The notes: generated by a model from the sequence alone, not told the origin. A stretch of 64,000 nt of DNA from Voacanga thouarsii (GCA_026120185.1 JANUWF010003379.1:558001-622000), one strand, 5' to 3'; counted from the stretch's first letter, positions 10,766-22,349 are shown. Made by a program: numbers and translations.

Positions 10766-12365
10766 TGATGTGTTTAGATTTGGGCATAAAAATCATACAA
10801 AAACTAAGCACATTCCCAATCAAATTTAAATTAAAATGTTGGACACAAATCACACATATGAGTAATCGTACTCATCATTACTGAGTATAGGGTTCAAACG
10901 AGTATCGATCCTCAAGGAACAAGTAAACATTAATTACCCATCTTTCATTGTTTAACCGACTCAACAAAGTAAAAATCAAATAAAAAGGAAAACTAAAAAG
11001 AAAATAAAATAAAAATATGTACATGTCAAGGATAGAGAAATATGCAACTCAAACCATTGATTAGACAACCATGATCTTCACGAACTTAACCATTATCATA
11101 ATCAATCATTCTCTCGGCACCATGAAGGATTAAGGTAAATTAGCATCACTTAGTTTGTCTCAACTAATTACTACCTTCTAGATAAATTAGCATCACTTGG
11201 TCTGTCTCAACTAATTCATCCAAAAGATGGATTAAACACAATCCTTAATAAAATTTTCGTGGTCTGAAAAATTTAAAACATGAAATTAATCAATGAATCA
11301 TTGGTCTGACAAACATCAATTAACCTTTAATTACTCAATCCTTAGCAATTAACCTTTTTGGTCTAGCAAGTTAACAGCCAATGAATGCGAAAATTAATCA
11401 ATTGCAACCATTATCAACCTCTTTGGTCTAGCAAGTTAACAATAGAAACAACCAACTAATATCGAAATATGCCCAAGTAATTAAATACCAAGAAGAACAG
11501 TCAATTAATCAAAAGATCAAATAACTCTAAGAATCATGATTATTTAAAATAATGTCAAATTACAATAGAACAATTAAAACATCATTGTTAAGAAAAAGAA
11601 AACAAAGTAAAAGAAAGAACTCATAGACAAGCCTCCTTCTTCTTCCTTTGAAAACATTCTTGTACAACCCTCATTGAACTTGAAGAATTCTCCTTAGACT
11701 GAGTAATTTTCTATGATGATTAATGAATTCTCCCATTCTTGTACAACCCTCATTGAACTTGAAGAATTCTCCTTAGACTGAGTAATTTTCTATGATGATT
11801 AATGAATTCTCCCATTTTTCCTTATATTTTTCATCTATTTATAGGCTTAAGAAGTGCCTAAACTCGTAGGTACAAAGTTTTTGGCAGAGTAGAAGTTGGA
11901 AGATGCTAAAACTCCCCAGATTTCTAAAAACGCGTCAAAAGATCGCAGCACCGCCTCAGGAACAGACCACAGCCAGTGCCGGCCTGTGTTCTGTTTCTCT
12001 ACTCGTTTGTCGATTTTTCTCCAAATTTTGTGCATACATTCCAAACTGCAGCGGCGCAGCCTCCAGCCTTATAGTCGGCACCGGTTAGGCTCTGTTCTAC
12101 TCTGCTTCTCCAATTTTTCCATCGCTTTGAAGTCCGTGCATCCAGTGTACAGCCGGCACCGGTTCCAGGCTTCCAGCCGGCACCGCCTCTGCTCTGTTTC
12201 GCGACGGTTTTGCTTTGTTTTACCCAAAAATCTGAAATAATGACCAAAATACCTTTCCAAGAGTAAAATCTCAAATATGAAAGAATATAACTAATTATTG
12301 CACAAAATGTATTACAAAAGAGCCTCAAATAAATACGCAAAATATAACCAAATTATCCCCTATCA
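10766..12365 (-). mobile_element. Probable solo LTR, 1,600 bp, inside the SIRE 5' LTR
   Basis: The ends are TGATGTGTTTAG and CCCCTATCA, flanked by the exact 5-bp duplication CTCTT (10761-10765 and 12366-12370). Read on the minus strand it starts TGATAGGGGATAATTTGG, a start I associate with some plant Ty3/gypsy LTRs, so I place it on minus; the lineage is unproven. No internal coding text is present. It contains short direct repeats, including a 79-bp tandem duplication and two copies of GGTCTAGCAAGTTAAC near 11358 and 11425, plus a GC-rich patch with GCCGGCACCGG motifs (11930-12190). Open frames at 11847-12340 come from that GC-rich patch and are not credible genes. Confidence 0.75.
11656..11813. 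repeat. 79-bp tandem duplication
   Basis: Two adjacent copies (11656-11734 and 11735-11813), each starting ATTCTTGTACAACCCTCATT. They look identical over almost all of their length, so the duplication is younger than the insertion of the host LTR. Confidence 0.85.
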
Positions 12366-12570
12366 CTCTTGCATTCTATACTAAGCTTGTCATTGATAGC
12401 TCAACTACTCATCTTTATTTCATACCATTCTGTACTAATTTAAAAGATCTCTGTCTACACTCCTAAAGCAGCGAAACAATTCTTCCATTCAATTCGTCCT
12501 TCACAAATGACATCAAATTCTATAATTTGCATTTGTTTTTCATAAACCTTCTCCCCTTTAAGGTTTATCA

Positions 12571-12590
12571 ATTGGTATCAGAGCATTGGT
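12571..12590 (+). promoter_or_regulatory. Primer binding site (tRNA-iMet) of SIRE-like element
   Basis: ATTGGTATCAGAGCATTGG follows the LTR end TTTATCA directly. This is the canonical initiator-Met primer site. Confidence 0.9.
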
Positions 12591-12632
12591 CTATACTATC
12601 TTCAGTTTAACAACTCTGTAGAAAAGATTCAT

Positions 12633-13400
12633 ATGGTAAACATATCTGCTGTCTTATATCGAAGAGTCTTCAATAAATAGACCTCATTTGTTTAATGGAA
12701 GCAACTACACATTCAAAAAAAGCAGGATGAAAATATATGTTTTTGTTCAATAAATTTTAAGCGGTGAAATTTGATTGAAAATGGACCATTTGTCCCAACC
12801 AAAGTAGTTGAAAGCGACATAGTGCCTAAAAGAAGTGATGAATGCAGCAATGATGATAATGCTAAAATGACCTTAAACTATCAGGAAACGAACATTCTAT
12901 GTTGCGCTCTCGATGAAAATGAATACAACCATGTGAGTGGTTGCGATTTTGCTTATGACATATGGAGACTACTTGAGGTCATACATGAGGGGACTAATCA
13001 AATAAAGGAATCAAAACTGAGACTTTTAGTCCGAAACTATGAATTATTCACTATGAAGCCAAGTGAGAACATAATTGATATATTCACTCAATTCATAAAT
13101 ATCATGAATGGACTAAAGGCGTATGGAAAAATTTATTCCCTCAATGAGCAAAACAAAAAACTACTTAATGCTTTGCCAAAAAGTTGGCAAGCAAAAACCT
13201 TAGATGTAGAGGAATCTAAAAACTTAAATAGCTTACCTACTAAAGAGCTAATCAGCTCTCTCATAACCCATGAAATAAAACGTAAAAGATTTCAAGAGTA
13301 TGATGATTATGACAAAGGAAAACAAAAAACTGCCTTAAAAGCAATTGATAGGAAGCCAACAGTGATCAAACCGATAGTGACAATGGTGCTGATTTAGACA
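12633..13400 (+). pseudogene. SIRE-like copia gag (UBN2-type capsid)
   Basis: The family text NRPHLFNGSNYTF begins at about 12674 after an ATG at 12633 in another frame. After a frameshift, the frame open from 12771 to 13397 (208 codons) carries the UBN2-type gag: ILCCALDENEYNHVSGCDFA, YDIWRLLEVIHEGTNQIKES, KLRLLVRNYELFTMKPSENI and LNALPKSWQAKTLDVEESK. This is the capsid core that assembles cytoplasmic particles and packages element RNA. The N-terminal tryptophan-rich start is damaged by an indel run near 12715-12770. The rest is well preserved, suggesting moderate age. Confidence 0.88.
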
Positions 13401-13408
13401 CAGAGGAA

Positions 13409-14130
13409 TTGGCTATGGTTGCCAAAAAAATTAGAAAAATATTCAGAAAAGGCCATTTCAAAAGGGGTAAGAAGTTTATCAAAAAGAATGATCAAACTTC
13501 TTTCGTCGAGCCTCAATGTTTTGAGTGTAAAAGCATAGAACACTTCATCGCTGACACCAGTAGCAAAAAAAAAAAAAAAAGGAAGCTAAGCAATTCAAAA
13601 AGAAGAAGAAGGACACAAAGATAAAGAAAGAAGAAAGGTTGATTGGGACTTGGGACCAAGCTAAATCCAAGACTGAAGAAAGCTATGAACTTGAAAATAA
13701 AAAAATAAACATTTTCTTTATGGCTATGGAAGATAAGGTAAATCATACTTCCCTAAATTTGATATCTAAATTGCATTATTCTGATTGTGAAAAGCCTAAT
13801 AATCTAAATGAGCTGCTTTTTGACATGTTTCATGAACTTAAAAAGCTGTCTAGGAGAAACAAGGACATGAAAGTGAAGATTGATTCCTTGTTAGATGAGA
13901 ATGGAAAGCTGTTAAATGAAAACAAAGTTTTATTTGATTCCGTTATATGCTCAAATGTTGAAAAGGATGTTGTCCTAAGCACATTGCATTGTATGTCTCT
14001 GGAAAATAAATATTTGTGTGACAAAATGCTTTCTCTTGAACTTATGGTCAGCAACTTTAATGATATGAAAAATAGAGTTATGATCTCACCACATGCATTG
14101 AAAAATTCACAAATGGCAAAAACAATTTAG
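13409..14130 (+). pseudogene. SIRE-like gag C-terminal part: degenerate zinc knuckle and coiled coil
   Basis: Two adjoining frames (13409-13624 and 13639-14130). The first is lysine-rich and carries CFECKSIEHFIADTS (about 13519-13562), a CCHC knuckle whose final cysteine has become threonine. A poly-A run at 13567-13580 follows and probably caused the frame change. The second frame has a heptad-like region (LLFDMFHELKKLSRRNKDMK, then NEKVL-type leucine/asparagine text and CSNVEKDVVLSTLH), the extended coiled-coil region typical of SIRE gag. It ends at a stop at 14131; text continues weakly until the LTR insertion at 14431. Confidence 0.8.
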
Positions 14131-14430
14131 AAAAATTACTTAATGCACAACACATAACTGGAAACCGAAATGGTCTAGGCTATAAATATGAAATCAAAAC
14201 CGAAAATTATAGATCCTACTTTGTAAAAACTACCTCTTCATACATAACTCACAATTATTGCATATATTGAGAAAAATCTGAATATAAAGCATCTAAGTGT
14301 CACATTATGAAGAAAATGGAACCTGTATAAAAATAGTTTGGAAAGTTAAATGATATATTACTAACCCCCATGGACCTTAGAAAGTATATGTACCAAAAAT
14401 CACTCTTCCATCTTATGTTTAAGAACGTTT

Positions 14431-16330
14431 TGTTGGAATATATGCTCTCTAGACTTGTTTATCTGATGTAATTATCGAATTTATTAATAAATGAATTTAT
14501 TCTCAAAATTTATTTGTGAATTTACATTTTATTTATGCACAATTTTTGTTTGGAAATGACCCATTGTGTTTAAATAAGTGATCCATGTGAATGGTGGTCA
14601 TTCACAGTAAGGTATGGATCACGAATTACTTAACACATAAATGATTGATGAGAATGAGAATCTCATCATATATAGGTTATTGTGTTATGAATTCCAAATG
14701 GGGAATGACTTACCTTTAACCAGTGGGTAGTCCATTCACTTCATAGTATGAGCGTATTTCGAATACGTAGAACAGAACATGTAATAGTAGTTTCTAAAAA
14801 TACTATTTAAAAAAAACCCAGACTATTACTGCTACAACGTAGACTAACACTCTACCGCTTGAGTATGAGTTGGTAGTCTGACGAAGTTAGAAGCATATAT
14901 TTTGATATACTGTAGTTGAGGTTCTTTCGTAAAACTAATATACTTGTATGTTGAGTATATGTGACTAGTTAGTTAAGACGGACTTGTGCAAGATAGCTTC
15001 TATGCTATATCGCCCTTTATGATTAATTCAAATTATCTAATTATTCAGGGCCCTGGGGAATATGACTTGAATGTTTACTTTAGGGTACCTCCCTTGAAAA
15101 GTGAAAACATTTCAGGAGTCGTGGATTATTGGACTAGAGGTCTAAGAATGGTAGATGTCTATTAAAGTGGTGTTAGTACATTCTTCCACTTGCATGGCGA
15201 TGCGTAGAGGGATATTTTAGTCATTACACCTGTAGGTCGAAGACTTTCCTAACGCAACATTGTCATTGGGGTCAATATTTTCTTATGGCGATATTATGAA
15301 ATATTTAAAATGTAAAATATAACTATTTATATTGTAGGGGTATTTTGATCATTTTAATAGGTAAGGCGATGTGTCTTTGGGTCCCCAAAATGATCCTTAA
15401 GTCATGAAAGATTTGGGTTAAGGAATTGGTCCTGATTTTTATGGATTTTATTTTATTTTATTAGTCTGATTTATTATTGGGCCAAAATAAAATAAAAAGT
15501 CCGAAAGAGAGTATTTATTTTATCTAGTTTAATTGGATAATTAATTATTCAGGACTGAATGGCTAGATTGAATGATTAGAAAATTAATCTGGATATAAAC
15601 TAGATAAAATGTATAAAATTTTATATTGGTCTATTTGAGCTTGTTAATTATTTATTGGGTTGTTTAATGTAGCCTAGAAAATAAATAATTGAGATTTATT
15701 ATTTATAAGTGTTCAAGTCTAAGAATAAATAATTTTATCTGACCCAATGAATAAGACCAAGATAAAATAACATTTATATAAAAAAATTAAATTAATTAAT
15801 TATTAATTTAATTAATTAATTAAAATAAAAAATTTAAAAACAACACGCGATGGAACCCGTATTGTTTCGCATGCAGGATAACAGAAAGTATGGATGCTTT
15901 CTGTTTGCACGCAAATGTCTTCTCTCTCGAGGATGGATTCAAATGCATGATAGATGAATTGAAATGGGGGCTTAGTGCTTGGTCTTCTGGGGGGTTGATT
16001 ATTCACAGAAGAAAAGCAAAGAAAACAGCTCTGCGTAGTTCATTTTTGCATTCACAGAAAGCTAAACCCATTTTCGACCAAGCCTTCAAGGCTTATCAAA
16101 ATCCAACATTTAAGCCTTCACCGGCTGTGCTACGGGCACCATTTCAGAAGATCAAAAGTTTCGCGTGGATAAGACGCAGTAGACCTTTGCAAGGACGTAA
16201 GCCACTAGCCTTAAATATCCTTATACAGACATCTACACCAGTGCGAAGATGGCCATTCAATTACAAAGGTAAAATTTTTGATTTTCTAACATACTTTCGT
16301 TTTGATGATTTTTGCCACTTTAAGCCTTCA
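14431..16330 (+). mobile_element. Probable solo copia LTR, 1,900 bp, inside the SIRE element
   Basis: Starts TGTTGGAATATATGCTCTC and ends TTTAAGCCTTCA, matching the ends of the copia-1 LTR at 45137-46944. The U3 part (dinucleotide-rich ATTAATTA, and GAATACGTAGAACAG near 14763) is clearly related. The flanks are CGTTT (14426-14430) and CATTT (16331-16335), a 5-bp duplication with one change. No internal domain is present. It carries the LTR-borne coding stretch described separately. It separates the SIRE gag from the SIRE protease. Confidence 0.85.
15890..16268 (+). other. LTR-borne coding-like exon with splice-donor-like end
   Basis: An ATG at 15890 opens a frame that runs to 16363. Its segment FAWIRRSRPLQGRKPLALN followed by STPVRRWPFNYKG aligns with RRSRRLAGFQ-type text in the copia-2 LTRs and with KRSRGLVGITPE in the copia-1 LTR. 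ACAAAG|GTAAAA at 16268/16269 is a good 5' splice donor, and it falls after the first base of a codon, as in the other two LTR types. As a solo LTR this copy has no gag to join. Not an independent gene. Confidence 0.45.
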
Positions 16331-16363
16331 CATTTACCGAACAAGATGAGCTCCACAAAATGA

Positions 16364-16950
16364 TTTTTGGACAGTGGATGCTCTAGACACATAACTGGAA
16401 ATGCCGGATTGTTGGAAAATATTTAAGCACAAATGATAGATTCGTCACATTTGGAAACAAAAAGAAGAGAAAGATTCTTGGCATGGGTAATATTAGTAAA
16501 AGATCCTCTACTATTATTAAACAAGTATTGTTGATTGATGAGTTAAAGTACAATTTTTTTAGTATTAGTCAATTATGTGATAATGGCTGCAAAGTTGTTT
16601 TTGAAAAAGATTCTTGTACTATTATGGATAGTTCCAACAATAAGATAATTTTTGTTGCTAACCGGGTTGGAAATGTGTATGTATTTTATCTTGATGATCT
16701 TGTGGCTCATGATATTAGATGCCTTTCCGTAAATAATAATGATAGCAACCTTTGGCATAGAAGGTTAGATCATGTTTCTATCAATTTACTAAACATATTA
16801 TCCTCAAAAGAGCTTTTTAGAGGACTACCTAACATGAGATTCCAAAATAGCATAAAAAGAAGTGCTTCGAATCATTGCTATTTGACTCGGACCTGTTTCA
16901 TATATTTTCTATCATTTTGGCGGCATGGTCGAATGGTAAGGGCCTCCTAA
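16364..16950 (+). pseudogene. SIRE-like copia protease and GAG_pre-integrase domain
   Basis: FLDSGCSRHITGN at about 16365-16403 is the copia aspartic protease active site (DSG), preceded by a stop in place of the usual W. The frame from 16483 carries the rest, including VLLIDELKYNFFSISQLCDN, and then the GAG_pre-integrase zinc-binding text NLWHRRLDHVSINLLNIL and KELFRGLPNMRF. The protease matures the polyprotein; the GAG_pre-integrase domain is the HHCC-like N-terminus of integrase. The homology stops near 16850, where unrelated sequence begins. Confidence 0.85.
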
Positions 16951-17034
16951 AAAGATCTACTAAATTTATCAAGTTGTTCCAAATGATCAAAACGGCCATA
17001 GAGCTAGGGGGTTAATCTTTGAATAGGAAAAAGA
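16850..17034. other. Short foreign insert within SIRE integrase
   Basis: About 185 bases that match neither side of the integrase homology. The text contains GGCGGCATGGTCGAATGGTA (16919-16938), which resembles the 5' half of a plastid or bacterial-type tRNA (trnC/trnS-like D-arm). There is no anticodon stem or 3' half. Integrase text resumes at about 17037 (FDKNRVCDVCQFGKQTKT). An organellar fragment is possible but unproven. Confidence 0.4.
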
Positions 17035-17859
17035 GTGGATTTGCAAGGTCCCAAGTATTTGATAAAAATAGAGTGTGTGATGTTTGCCAATTTGGAAAAC
17101 AAACCAAAACCTCTTGAACTCATATACATAGATTTATTTAGACTAATGAGAACCACTAGTGTTGGTGGTAAGAGGTATGCTTATGTAATTGTGGATGGCT
17201 TCTCAAGATTCACTTGCACTTTATTTCTTACTAAAAAAGATTAAGCCTTCTCTGAATTTTCAAAACTGCTTAAACATGTTCAAAATTTTCTTGGTTAAAA
17301 ATTGATTTCAATTAGGAGTGACAATAATAGAGAATTTCACAACCAAGGCTTTATAAAATTTTGTGATGAAAGTGGTGTTTCACACAATTTTTTAGCGACA
17401 AAAACTCCTTAACAAAATGGTGTGGTTGAGAGAAAAAATAGAACTTTGCAAGAAATGGTAAGATCAATGCTTTATGAAAACTCTCTTCCAAAATATTTTT
17501 GGGCTGAGCCTGTAAATACAGCCTCCTACATTGTCAACTATGTTATGCTAAGACTATTCCTAAGAAAAACTCCTTTTGAACTCATATTTGACAAAGTTCC
17601 ATCGATTTCCTACTTTAAAGTTTTCGAGTGCAAATGTTTTGTCCTCAATACTCGAGACAATCTTGAAAAATTTGATAGCAAATCTGATGAGGCTATATTT
17701 TTCGAATACTCTTCCAACAAAAAGGTATATAGAGTGTACAATAAAAGAATTCTGTATGTGGAAGAATCTGTGCATATTGTATTTGATAAATTAAATATAT
17801 ATTCTTCTAGAAAAGATGATGATGATGATATAGGTATCTCAAACGAAAAAAGGTATTGA
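17035..17859 (+). pseudogene. SIRE-like copia integrase
   Basis: CDVCQFGKQTKT completes the zinc-binding N-terminus. The catalytic core follows: LELIYIDLFRLMRTTSVGGK with the first Asp, then a second Asp in SIRSDNNREF, then the QNGVVERKNRTLQEMVRSML block with the catalytic Glu. TAA at 17241-17243, TAA near 17296 and TAA near 17410 interrupt it. The long clean frame from 17422 to 17859 continues into the C-terminal GKXXKFD-like text (NLEKFDSKSDEAIFFEYSSN). Integrase inserts the cDNA into chromosomes; this copy cannot be made whole. Confidence 0.88.
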
Positions 17860-18039
17860 GCAGCACAAGGCACCTCCACTTGATATTCATGCCAAAGAAG
17901 AAAAATTAGAAAAATAACAAGCTGAAGAAAACAAATAGAGGACTAAAGAGCTCACTGATCAAGACTTACCAAAAGATTGAAAGTACAAAATTATCTATCT
18001 AAAAGAACAAATCATTGGTGATCCTAGCCATAGAGTCAA

Positions 18040-19600
18040 AATGAGGCGGTATTTTGTTGATAACGTTGCTTTACTTTCTAGCATTAAACCTAATTGCATT
18101 GATGTAGCTTTACATGATGATTTTTGGATCATGGTCATGCAAGAAGAATTAAATTAGTTTGAAAAAAAATCAAATTTGGAAGCTTAATCCTAGACCACTT
18201 AATCATCCGTAATTTGTACCAAGAACGTTTTCAGAAGCAAACTTGATAAGCATAGTGTTGTTATTAGAAATATAGCAAGATTAGTTGCCCAAGGATTCAA
18301 TTAAGAAAAATGCATTGATTACGATGAAACTTTTGCTCCCGTTACTCAGTTAGAATTAATAAGAATGTTACTTGCTTTTGCATCTTTCAAAAATTTTATA
18401 TTCTACCAAATGAATGTCAAAAGTGCTTTCTTAAATGGTTTTATTAAAGAAGAACTATATATGGAACAACCTCCTAGTTTTATTCATGAACCTTTTCCAA
18501 ACCATATCTTTAAACTCTCCAAAACCCTTTATGATTTAAAACAAGCTCCAAGAGTATGGTATGAAAGGCTTAGCGATTTTCCTTTTTCAAAAGGTTTTTC
18601 AAGAGGCTTAATTGATACCGTATTATTTATCAAATCTAAAAATTCTGATGATATCTTAATTGTTCAAATATATGTTGATGACATTATTTTTGGAGCTACA
18701 AAGAATTCCTTATGCAAGAAATTTACCAAGACAATATAGCAAGAGTTTGAAATGAGCATGATATGAGAATTTAATTTCTTCCTTAGACTGCAAATCAAAC
18801 AAACAAAAGATGGGATCTTCTTAAATCAAGTCAAGTATGCCAAGGAACTGCTCAAAAAGTTTGGAATGAATGAACCAAAAGAAATAAGTACACCTATGAG
18901 CACATCATTAAACCTTGATAAAGATGAAAAAGGTAAGAAAGTGAATAAATCAAAATATAGAGGTATGATCGGAAGTCTCCTTTATCTTACTACCAGTCAA
19001 CCCAACATTATGTTCTCAGTATACCTTTGTGCTAGATTGCAATTATGTTCAAAGGAATCTCATGCGTGTGCTATAAATGTATCCTTAGATACTTAATTGG
19101 AATACATGATTATGGCTTATGGTATCGACGAACTAATTCATTTGATCTTATAGGATACACGAATGCCAACTATGCCGGGTGCAAAGTTGAGAGAAAAAGC
19201 ACTAGTAGACAATGTCAATTTCTTGGATACTCTCTTGTCTCTTGGTATAGCAAGAAGCAAGCTCGTGTCTCTCTCTCAACAACCGAGGCAGAATACATTG
19301 TTGCAGGAGGTTGTTGCGCGCAAATTTTATAGATGAAAAACACTTTGCTTAATTTTGGTTTAAATTTTAATTGCATGCCTATCCTATGTGATAATACTAG
19401 TGCTATCAATCTGACCAAGAATCCTATTCAGCATTCTAGAACTAAGCACATTGAAATTAAGCATCATTTTATTAAAGATCATGTGCTTAAGGGTAATGTG
19501 TGTGTAGAATATATTCCAACTGATGAATAGCTTGCAGATATTTTCACTAAACCTTTGAGTGAAGATAGATTTAATCATCTGTGAAGAAGTTTGGGAATTA
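18040..19600 (+). pseudogene. SIRE-like copia reverse transcriptase and RNase H
   Basis: RT text starts near 18250 (NIARLVAQGFN, then IDYDETFAPVTQLELIRMLL). The frame 18365-18739 contains QMNVKSAFLNGFIKEELYME and KTLYDLKQAPRVWYERL, and the catalytic IYVDDIIFGATKNS. The next frames carry YAKELLKKFGMNEPKEISTP and YRGMIGSLLYLTTSQPNIMF. RNase H begins near 19150 (YAGCKVERKSTSRQCQFLGY, WYSKKQARVSLSTTEAEYI) and ends with DNTSAINLTKNPIQHSRTKH and ADIFTKPLSEDRFNHL. Stops and at least four frame changes occur. These two domains copy RNA into cDNA and degrade the template. Confidence 0.92.
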
Positions 19601-20044
19601 CTAAAATTATGTAACTAAAATTTTGCCAAGAATTTACTTGTTCATTCATGCAAAACTTCTGAAAATACACACTTTCGGATGGTAATTTTGGATGTAGCAT
19701 CTTAGAAATATAAATCCAAAATCCCCTCAATGAAATATCTCTCAATTTGTTTTGGACGGACAAATTTAGACTTAGTCTGAGTCCAAAATAGTAGCAGCCC
19801 AGAATTGCGTAAAGCCCACATTTTTTTAAAAAAAAATTAGATGAAAAAGCATATGAGTCCATAACCCACTTTTTGAATTTTCAAAATGTCTGTGCTTTTT
19901 AAAGAAGCTCACCCTATCTCTGATGAAATCTCTATTGAGGGTACTTGATTGCACTTATCTACTCAAGGGCTTAGGAAATCACAAAAAAAAAGGGCTTATC
20001 AAAAGGGTTACTTCTCTCTCTCTCCTTAAAATCTAAAACTACCA

Positions 20045-21110
20045 TTGATCTCTTTGCTTCTCTCTCACTTCGTATCTTTATCCTCTTCACTAAAACAAAA
20101 ATCTCTCATTTTCTTCTCGCTACTGCCATGGAAAAACTACCAAAATCAGACAAAGGAAGCAAATCAAAGACAAAGAAGAACCCAAAAGGTAAAGAAATGG
20201 CGAAAACAAAGTCTGTTGTCGACACCTAACCCGCCATCAAATAGAAAGGCAAAAAGATTATTGCTGATGAAACAGCCGCAGTCTGACTCATCACAAAAGC
20301 TTCCTATACAAAAAAGCTTTGAGACACAAGTACCTCGATTTCTGGATTTGAAATGTGAATCTGAGTTTAATGACTTTCTATCGAGGAATGGGACTATAAT
20401 CTCTGGATATTGTGTTGATGTTGAGGCCTTTTTAAATTTTGCTAATATCTTAAATATGTTTGAGACACTTAGATGGGGGCTTTGCTGTCGGTGGATGAAA
20501 ACTTGTACACCACACTGGTTTGAAAATTTTACTCGAACTTAAGAAAAGGAAGGCTTGAAGAGACTGGCAAGGGATTCATGGTTCAATGGTACACCTCTAA
20601 AGTAGGCTATGTGAACATGGAGTTTGATCATAGAATGTTGAATCGAATTTTTGGAGTCAAAGACAGAGGAATCTAATTCTTTGAAATGAACAAATTTCCA
20701 GAAGAATCAGATCTATTTGATTTGGGAAGGTTTAAGGCAAAATTTACTGGAGGGAGGAGTTTTAAAAATTCAAATGACCATAATTTGAAGTGGCTAAATG
20801 GTTTTGGGAGAATTCTGCACCATATGGTGTTTACCATGGTGGCACTAAGCTTTGGGCACAAAACATCTGTAAATATCATGCAAATGATATTAATGTTGGC
20901 CCTATCAGAAGGAAAACTGATTAGTTTTAGCTTTTTGGCTGTGAAACTGATGCTTCAATCAAGAAACACTTCTAACAAGGCCTTACCCTGTGGAAATCTC
21001 CTGACAAAGGTTTTCAAATACTTCAACGTGAATCTCAGTGCAAGTACCCTTGGACACATCAAGAGTGAAACATGTGGTTGTCAAAAGAAAGTCCAATAGG
21101 ATTGCTAACC
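20045..21110 (+). pseudogene. SIRE/Maximus env-like ORF region
   Basis: It lies between RNase H and the 3' LTR, where SIRE/Maximus elements carry their env-like gene. The start MEKLPKSDKGSKSKTKKN at 20129 is lysine-rich. After a frame change, VPRFLDLKCESEFNDFLSR (about 20330-20390) and YCVDVEAFLNFANILNMFET follow, matching the conserved region of this plant family. Later text (FPEESDLFDLGRFKAKFTGG near 20700, YGNLLTKVF-like near 20990) is in another frame. Several stops are present. Its function is unknown even in intact elements, and homology to true envelope proteins is unproven. I see no clear signal peptide or membrane anchor here. Confidence 0.8.
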
Positions 21111-21404
21111 AACATTCCAAGAAGGGTGTCAATACCAAGCTCGAGACAGTCCACATTTCTTGATTTACCCATTATAACTATTGCCTACTGACTTCCTAGG
21201 CACCATTCAATTTGATGAACAATTTTATACTTTTTGTTTTATATTTTCTGTATGAACAATTTTACTTTTGCACTGAAATTCCTACTGATCCTTCTGATAA
21301 TATGTTGGTTATCTTGCTGTTTTACCAATTCTCCTGCTTAACTCCTTACTATTTTTTCTCCTGCTAAACTCTTTTTGATTGATGCCAAAGAGGGAGAAAT
21401 AATT

Positions 21405-21545
21405 TAAATATGATAGATATATATGATGCCATGATGGATATATATGATGGATTGTGATATATGATTATATGGATTGTGAACTGTGGTAATATAGATTGTA
21501 TGATGGATATATATGATGGATTGCAAATTGTTTATGGATTGTGAA
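21405..21545. repeat. Short imperfect tandem repeats around GATGGATATATATGATGGATTG
   Basis: The unit GATGGATATATATGATGGA occurs at about 21433 and 21502, with partial copies between. It is local simple-sequence growth in the non-coding tail of the SIRE element. The purine-rich CCAAAGAGGGAGAAAT at 21386 just before resembles the family's internal polypurine tract. Confidence 0.6.
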
Positions 21546-22349
21546 TTGGGTCTTATGACTTGATGTGATTTTGTGGATTGAGAAAATTGTCTTGTAAAGA
21601 ATCTTGTGCTTGTAAGATTGGTGAGCATTCTGATGTGATTCGATTGGATGATATCTCTTTCTTTTGGATTGAAAATTTGAAATATACCTTAGTAAAATCT
21701 TAGCGTTAAAAAGCTCTGAGAAAACTGGGTTTGGTTGAGTCTTGGACAACCATTGATCTATCCTTGTGGAATTTTTTTCCCTACTTAAACATAAGGGGAG
21801 TTTTTGGATCCCAAATTTGTCAGTCCAAAATAACAGTCCAAAAATGCTTTCACAGGAAGTGATCTTCTGTCTCATTTCAACCTGTTTTGGATGCACAATT
21901 AGGAAGTCCAAAATTTTAAATCCCAGTTTAGCTTTCTTTAAACATTCTTCATTGTTAGTATCCTTTTTATTGTTCATATATGCATATACATAGGGGAGTA
22001 TTGCTGATGATGATTTATCTTCTACATCTCTTCATGTACATATTTATACATTTTTTTTTTTTTTGGTGACTATTGTTTGGCTATTTCCTTGTGAAATAGT
22101 CCTCTTTATGGAAGGAATGAGGACAATGAGGTTGGTTGGGCTATAGGCTCATTGAACCTTGTTTATGAGACAATATTTAATACTCTTTATTTTAATCTCA
22201 TAAGCACTCTTTGAGTCTTATAATGAGAGAATGCATTTTAGATTAAATATATTCTTATCTCTCTCTCTGTCTAACATGTCCATACTGTCTAATTTTTTTT
22301 TTTATGTCACAATTCTATCAAGTTTGTCATCACTCAAAAAGAGAGAGAT

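Larger units (their letters stand above)
9682..12570 (+). repeat. 5' LTR of SIRE-like element, split by an insertion
   Basis: The LTR reads 9682-10765, is cut by a 1,600-bp insertion (10766-12365) and resumes at 12371 to end with TTTATCA at 12570. Removing the insertion and one copy of the duplication leaves about 1,284 bp, against 1,274 bp for the 3' LTR. The two copies align along their full length with scattered substitutions. Confidence 0.9.

Noticed and set aside
11847..12340. Overlapping ORFs on both strands in the GC-rich patch of the solo LTR
   Set aside because: All arise from local GC-rich repeats with few stops; no protein-like conservation.
13513..13746. Minus-strand phenylalanine/leucine-rich ORF
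   Set aside because: Antisense of the lysine-rich gag tail; a base-composition artefact.
16483..16950. A separate host gene in this open frame
   Set aside because: It is the protease/GAG_pre-integrase part of the SIRE polyprotein (NLWHRRLDHVS).
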